Source: Paulinella micropora (Eukaryota; Cercozoa; Imbricatea; Euglyphida). Taken from it: a stretch of 64,000 nt of DNA. Shown in pieces: positions 59,370 through 64,000 of this stretch. The DNA lies in the NCBI GenBank assembly GCA_009731375.1, contig BJOX01000268.1, positions 115,432-179,431 on the forward strand. Direction: 5' to 3'. A program made the translations under genes and the position numbers. The notes beneath the pieces were generated by a model that saw only the letters and a program-made list of their open reading frames with translations, was not told the origin of the DNA and ran no database searches. How positions within the stretch are numbered: position 1 is the first letter of the stretch; each line of letters begins with the position of its first letter.

Positions 59370-62300
59370 GCAGAATTTATTCGGCGACTCTGCGTTTGTT
59401 CTCTAGCAGCCGCAATTACCACGTCTGCACTTGCAGCCTTCAGTGCGTGGACTTCGTTTCTGAGGCACTACTCATAGTCAGTAAGGCCGGAAAGAAGACA
59501 ACATCATATGACAATTTTCAAAATACTATCGAGGCCCCCTGCGGCCCGCCACCGCCACGTGATGCATGTTGGCGCAAGAGACTCTCGAAGAATTAGTGTG
59601 ATCAATTGTATCCTATCATGATGATGACTCCCAAAAAGCATGGGCGATGTACTATCAGAAACTACAACATGGCTTCTCCAGAAAGTTTGCCAGTAGCAAG
59701 TGTATAGCAAAGGTATAGTATATACCAATAATCATATGTCTAGACATGTGCAATTTTTCTGACTTCGATAAGTACTACAATCGGCCCTATATATGGACTG
59801 CTTTCCTTTTTAGTACGTAGTACTATGATTGGGAGACCTTGATTGTGTATATAATAAACCCAGGCTTAGTGTTATCAGTGAATGATTTATTTAATTAAAC
59901 AAATCATACTACTACAGTGTCAATCAATTCAAGTCACCCGTTGTCAGCGCGTCACCTGAAAAAAAGGTGGCCGACTCGAATCGCGGTGAGTGAGCGGGAC
60001 TTACAACAGTGCCACCAGACCGTGCAGGCGGCCGCTACCGTCGGCGGCTCGTAGCCGCTAGTGACTACTACTGGTCAAGTTATTATTAATAATCATTCAC
60101 TACGGTTCTCAGTTAGAATGTGGACTCACAGAGGTCACCGTCAACATGATCCGCTGCCGGTTTATACCGGTCTCCCAGGCGTCAGAGTCCCTGGCCGACT
60201 AACTCACCAGTCCGCTCCACACGGTATTTGTCACTCACGAGTCACATTGTGAATACAGGCGGGCCTTGACTCAGCCGGGCCCACGGTCAGTGACTCAGGC
60301 TTTACCGGCGAAGAACTTGACTGAAGCCTGCCAGGCCAAAGTTGAACAACCGACTTGAACGGAACAGACTCACTACAACGGACTTCCCAGTCACTCCACT
60401 GGCATGCTCCTCCTGAGACAGAGAGCCGCGGCTTCACTGAGTCACCACTTGAATGCCTGGCACGTTACACTGGGCCCGCCGGTGGGTCATCATGTGATGA
60501 CACTGGCTGTACAGTGTGTACATATGCTATTATGTAACATAATAGCAGAATTACCTTCAGGGACAAGCGGTTCATAGTCCGAGGCTAGCTCATTTCAGAT
60601 CGGCAGAGGTTGGCTGGATCGACTTGCTAGCTCAAGGCACTCCACTACTACATACTAGAAGGGAATCCTTTATTGAGTCGGTTCTGAGAGAAACAGGCGG
60701 CCAGGGTAAGCTGGTCGGCTGACCATATGTAGGTTCTAGTGGTCGTTAGAGCCCCCATCAACTTCGCAGCAGGTAAACTCATTCAATATTAAAGATTTTG
60801 AAGTGCTGTTTGCACAGAATTCAATTTTTTTATTGGGAAAGTGTAGCCGGAGGTTTAGTTTTTCAAGGTATTAAAGGTGTTGCTGTGTTCCAGAGTATGT
60901 TCTGAATTTTGACAAACTAATTTTCGACCTATGTTTTCCTAGTTTTCATTTTCCACCGTACTCCTCTGCAAAAACCCTTAGGCAGGATTACTCAACATAA
61001 CATGTGAATTCATTTGTGCACTTGTGCGTAAAAATGAGTGCAGAGTGCATCATGCAAACAGCATTTTTCAGTTAAAAACACCATACTTGCTATGTCCTGA
61101 AATCTGAACTTTGGAGTCGACAATAAGGATTTCAAGAAGAGTGAGCTACACCTTTTTTCTAAAAAAAACACTTGTGTCATGCTTGCTTTTGCTTGAAACG
61201 ATGTGGTTTGAACATTTAGCTGCTGCGATGAACTTGACCTCCGACATGATTTTGGTGGCGCCGGCCCGTGAATTTCTGTGGCAATATTTGACAAGACCAT
61301 GCCAATTCCCGGAGAGGAAACCAGAAAAATTTCCAAAAAATATTTGAACAAACAGGCCTATCGACATACGTAGCCTTTGAAGTGAAGGCCGCACTAATTT
61401 TTTTTATTTGACGGTTTTTGCGGGGTCGAGGTTGGTAAAAGTCATGGCTAGAGAGGGTTTTGTGTTTTTTTTCTGTGTGTTTCTCATGCATACTTTCACG
61501 TCCCGTGGCCTTGCACAGTCTTTCCAAACGTTGTGCCCATGCTGTCTTGAAAATGGTGTGTTGTAAACTTATCTGTAGCATGTGTTGTTCTTTCTTCCCA
61601 GAAGCCCTTTTTTGCACCTGTCTTGTATCGCTCCTATATGTGTTGTGTGTGCTTTTCTGATAATGTAATGTGCTGAATCTATTCACAATCACATGGTCTT
61701 TGTCTTGTATATGTTCAACTACTGCTCCTTTCTTTGTAACCCTGCTGTTGGTGATCTGTTCTTCGCTCCAGACAGGCTAAAAAAATCGTGGGTGAGATCT
61801 TTAAAGATTTTCAATTTTTTTCTGCACTTTCTGTACAAAATGCTTTTATTAAATAGTCTCTTTGATTTCCTTCACTTTCTGTACTTGTGCCGGCCTTGTA
61901 TTTAAATAAAAAAATTCTGAGTGAGGACCTTATGCCCTACTTTTGCTGATTTTGGCCGGTTCGGTTTGTTTGCAGGCTTAAGGTTACCTTTTTGTAAAAA
62001 AACTTTGTACATTTACTTATAAGCATGCACAGAAAGATATTACATAAGAATTTATTGAAGAGCATACAGGAACATATGAAAACTGATTCTGATTTTTGGT
62101 CATGGCAAGCAACCGGTGGCAGGGTGGCCGGTTTTTCCTGGTCAGGTGGCGCAAATTAGTTGGGAAAAAGTGGTGGGCGACGGGAAATCGATTGGTTTGA
62201 AGTCAGTTTTTACTATTTTTCAATGATTCTTTCATTAAATTCAATGTTTTTACTTATAGTTTTGAAATGTACAACGGATCTATGTTTATTATGCTAACGA

Positions 62301-64000
62301 CCACTCGCCCTCAGGAGAACTTACATATGAATGCTGTGCTTTGGCCCAACGTTATGGGTCCAATATATTTATATTAAACAGTTCGATCCAAAACCTGCAG
62401 TAAAATGGCCTTGGGGATTCTAACCAGTACTGAACTGTGGTTGAATACTTATTAGACTAGGTATGTAAACCATAGTCTAACACTCCCCCTGATTGAGTTT
62501 ATTAGTTACCGGCTATAATTAAGGATAATCCTAACGTACTGTGGAAATATTATTAGGAAAAATATGATGAAAATGTAAATTATTATTACATCTATGGAGT
62601 CGACTATCCACTCCATCACGCTCTGAGAGTTGTAGAAGTAGATACATCGGCTCCGCTAACAGGGCTGTCCCATCCGAAGCTATGTCCGGCCTCATAGCAT
62701 AGAGGTGACGCGTGGCTCGCGCCGTGACCTGAGTCCCATGTTAGCAGTTTGACGTCGGTAGTAGAGCTCTCGCACCCCTCAAGTGCTATCCCTTAATCTA
62801 GCTACCATTAAACTGCCTTCCCAGGAGCTTGAATCATTTCTAACTCTATTACAAGGGGAGACTCTAACTTATTATCGCGATATAGTATTATATTAGTGAC
62901 TAAAATCACTATTAAAATAACCGCTAAACACGACAAATTTTCGACTAAGTATCGATTGGCAAATATGAGTCGATCCCAAATAAGCAGCAATCTTACTAAC
63001 AAGAACCTCCAAAGTGAGCACAGCTCACACGCACTAAAAAACAAACCTACCTTGCCCCTTACCTTACTAAGTTACCCTTCTTTTACCTTACTCGAACGAA
63101 ACTCTACACTTACTTGTACTAACGGCAAAGGGGTGAGCACGGTCACTCGTGGTCTGGTAAACCCCTGTTAATAAATAACTATTCTTGCTGAAAGAAATGA
63201 GAAATATATGCAAAAAAGGAAGTCATGGCATATAAAGTATAATCATCATACAAAATTTATAAAAAGTAAGTGACCGGGGAATTACCATCCCGGTATGCAT
63301 TGTCAGGTTCCGCAGTGCAATGTTGACAAAACATAAAGCATCAAATGAGCGTAAATTTTGCGTTAACTTCGCAAACCCGTGATAAACCCATCTGCACACG
63401 CCAGCACAATCCCATAAAATGAGAAACTCACGGACTCTCAATAATAATGGTGCAGAGATTAATAGGATAAATTTTCAGCAAAAACGCAAATCATGACATA
63501 TGATGATCCTCACTTCCATCTGTGGGTGTCGTGACATGTGTGGTGTGTCCCTTATGACATACGATCACAGCAACCCGGCCCATCGTCCAGTTTGAAATAC
63601 TCGAAAGCACGCAACGAACACATGAAACGTAATCGGTGGCACCCCACACATATCATGCGGCATGTACTGTAGGCATCACCCCCGGATAGCCGGTAAAAAG
63701 TACCTTTTCCTGGTGACAGGTGCACCAGCTTGTTTTTCAGTATTATTTGTCCGGATTGGACCTGATGCCATTTTATTCCTGGTCTGTTGCCGTTTTCCTT
63801 TTTGGCTTCACTGAGATAATACAACGAGACATCATTCTCATTCTTGAGGACTGTGTTTGGTTGTATTACCGACTTTTTTTCGAGCTATCGTTGGGGGCAT
63901 TACATTTGGAGTCCACATCACTGGGGTGATTTCTTTCTGCTTTGCCACACAGGCAACAGAGTGAATTTTCACTGACCTGTCTCACACGGGGACGTCAGAC
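59370..64000. other. no gene recognised
   Basis: 59370-60780 has ordinary composition with short inverted repeats (for example GCTATTATG-TAA-CATAATAGC at 60526-60546). 60780-63200 is AT-rich. At 62470-62495 the minus strand reads CAATCAGGGGGAG followed by TGTTAGAC, like a copia purine tract and LTR start, but no matching LTR or pol was found. Open frames here are short and unconvincing. Confidence 0.5.

Noticed and set aside
60526-60546. Perfect hairpin GCTATTATG-TAA-CATAATAGC as a terminator
   Set aside because: Not associated with any gene end; short AT-rich inverted repeats are expected by chance in this region.
63552-63824. A 90-codon minus-strand open frame with mixed composition (KENGNRPGIKWHQVQSG)
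   Set aside because: No start context, partner exon or recognised family; could be chance in this short stretch.

Overview
The window is nuclear DNA of a eukaryote, most likely a unicellular alga or other protist; I cannot place it further from sequence alone. The reasons are short GT-AG exons separated by long introns full of microsatellites, LTR retrotransposons of both the Ty1/copia and Ty3/gypsy types, a piggyBac transposon flanked by TTAA, and a secreted GH19 chitinase with Thr/Ser-rich linkers. There are many N gaps, several bordered by G or C homopolymers, so the assembly is fragmentary.

Layout. 1-2800: the 3' end of a decayed copia element (RT, RNase H, purine tract, LTR). 3300-22030: microsatellite-dominated DNA that nevertheless holds two host genes in very small exons. 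On the minus strand (6984-15746) is a neuferricin/CYB5D2-like gene (cytochrome-b5-like MAPR heme-binding domain behind a membrane anchor), with 12 exons found and two expected pieces missing, probably in gaps. On the plus strand (19269-22029) are the last four exons of an unidentified gene ending in a C-x2-H / C-x2-C motif. 23264-42409: a 19-kb gypsy element on the minus strand with both LTRs, leader, gag, protease, RT-RNase H, integrase and a long extra ORF with an N-terminal membrane segment. Its 3' LTR is interrupted at TTAA by a 2.86-kb piggyBac element, and the intact 5' LTR supplies the empty site. 42410-44736: AT-rich spacer. 44737-51772: a second, diverged member of the same gypsy family on the plus strand, head-to-head with the first and broken just upstream of the RT catalytic core, where it abuts the 3' end and LTR of a copia relative (52060-52663) and a piggyBac terminal remnant. 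53302-54295: the 3' exons of an unidentified membrane-protein gene (minus). 54300-56440: trinucleotide arrays. 56963-59369: the GH19 chitinase gene (plus). 59370-64000: no gene recognised.

How it fits together: the host genes are islands of 23-380 nt exons whose introns have been filled by microsatellites, tandem hairpin arrays and dispersed repeats. One satellite appears to supply the last codons and stop of the neuferricin gene. The mobile elements record an order of events: gypsy insertion first, then piggyBac into its LTR. The two gypsy copies and the two copia ends allow family features (gag Cys/His motif, protease, LTR termini) to be checked against each other.
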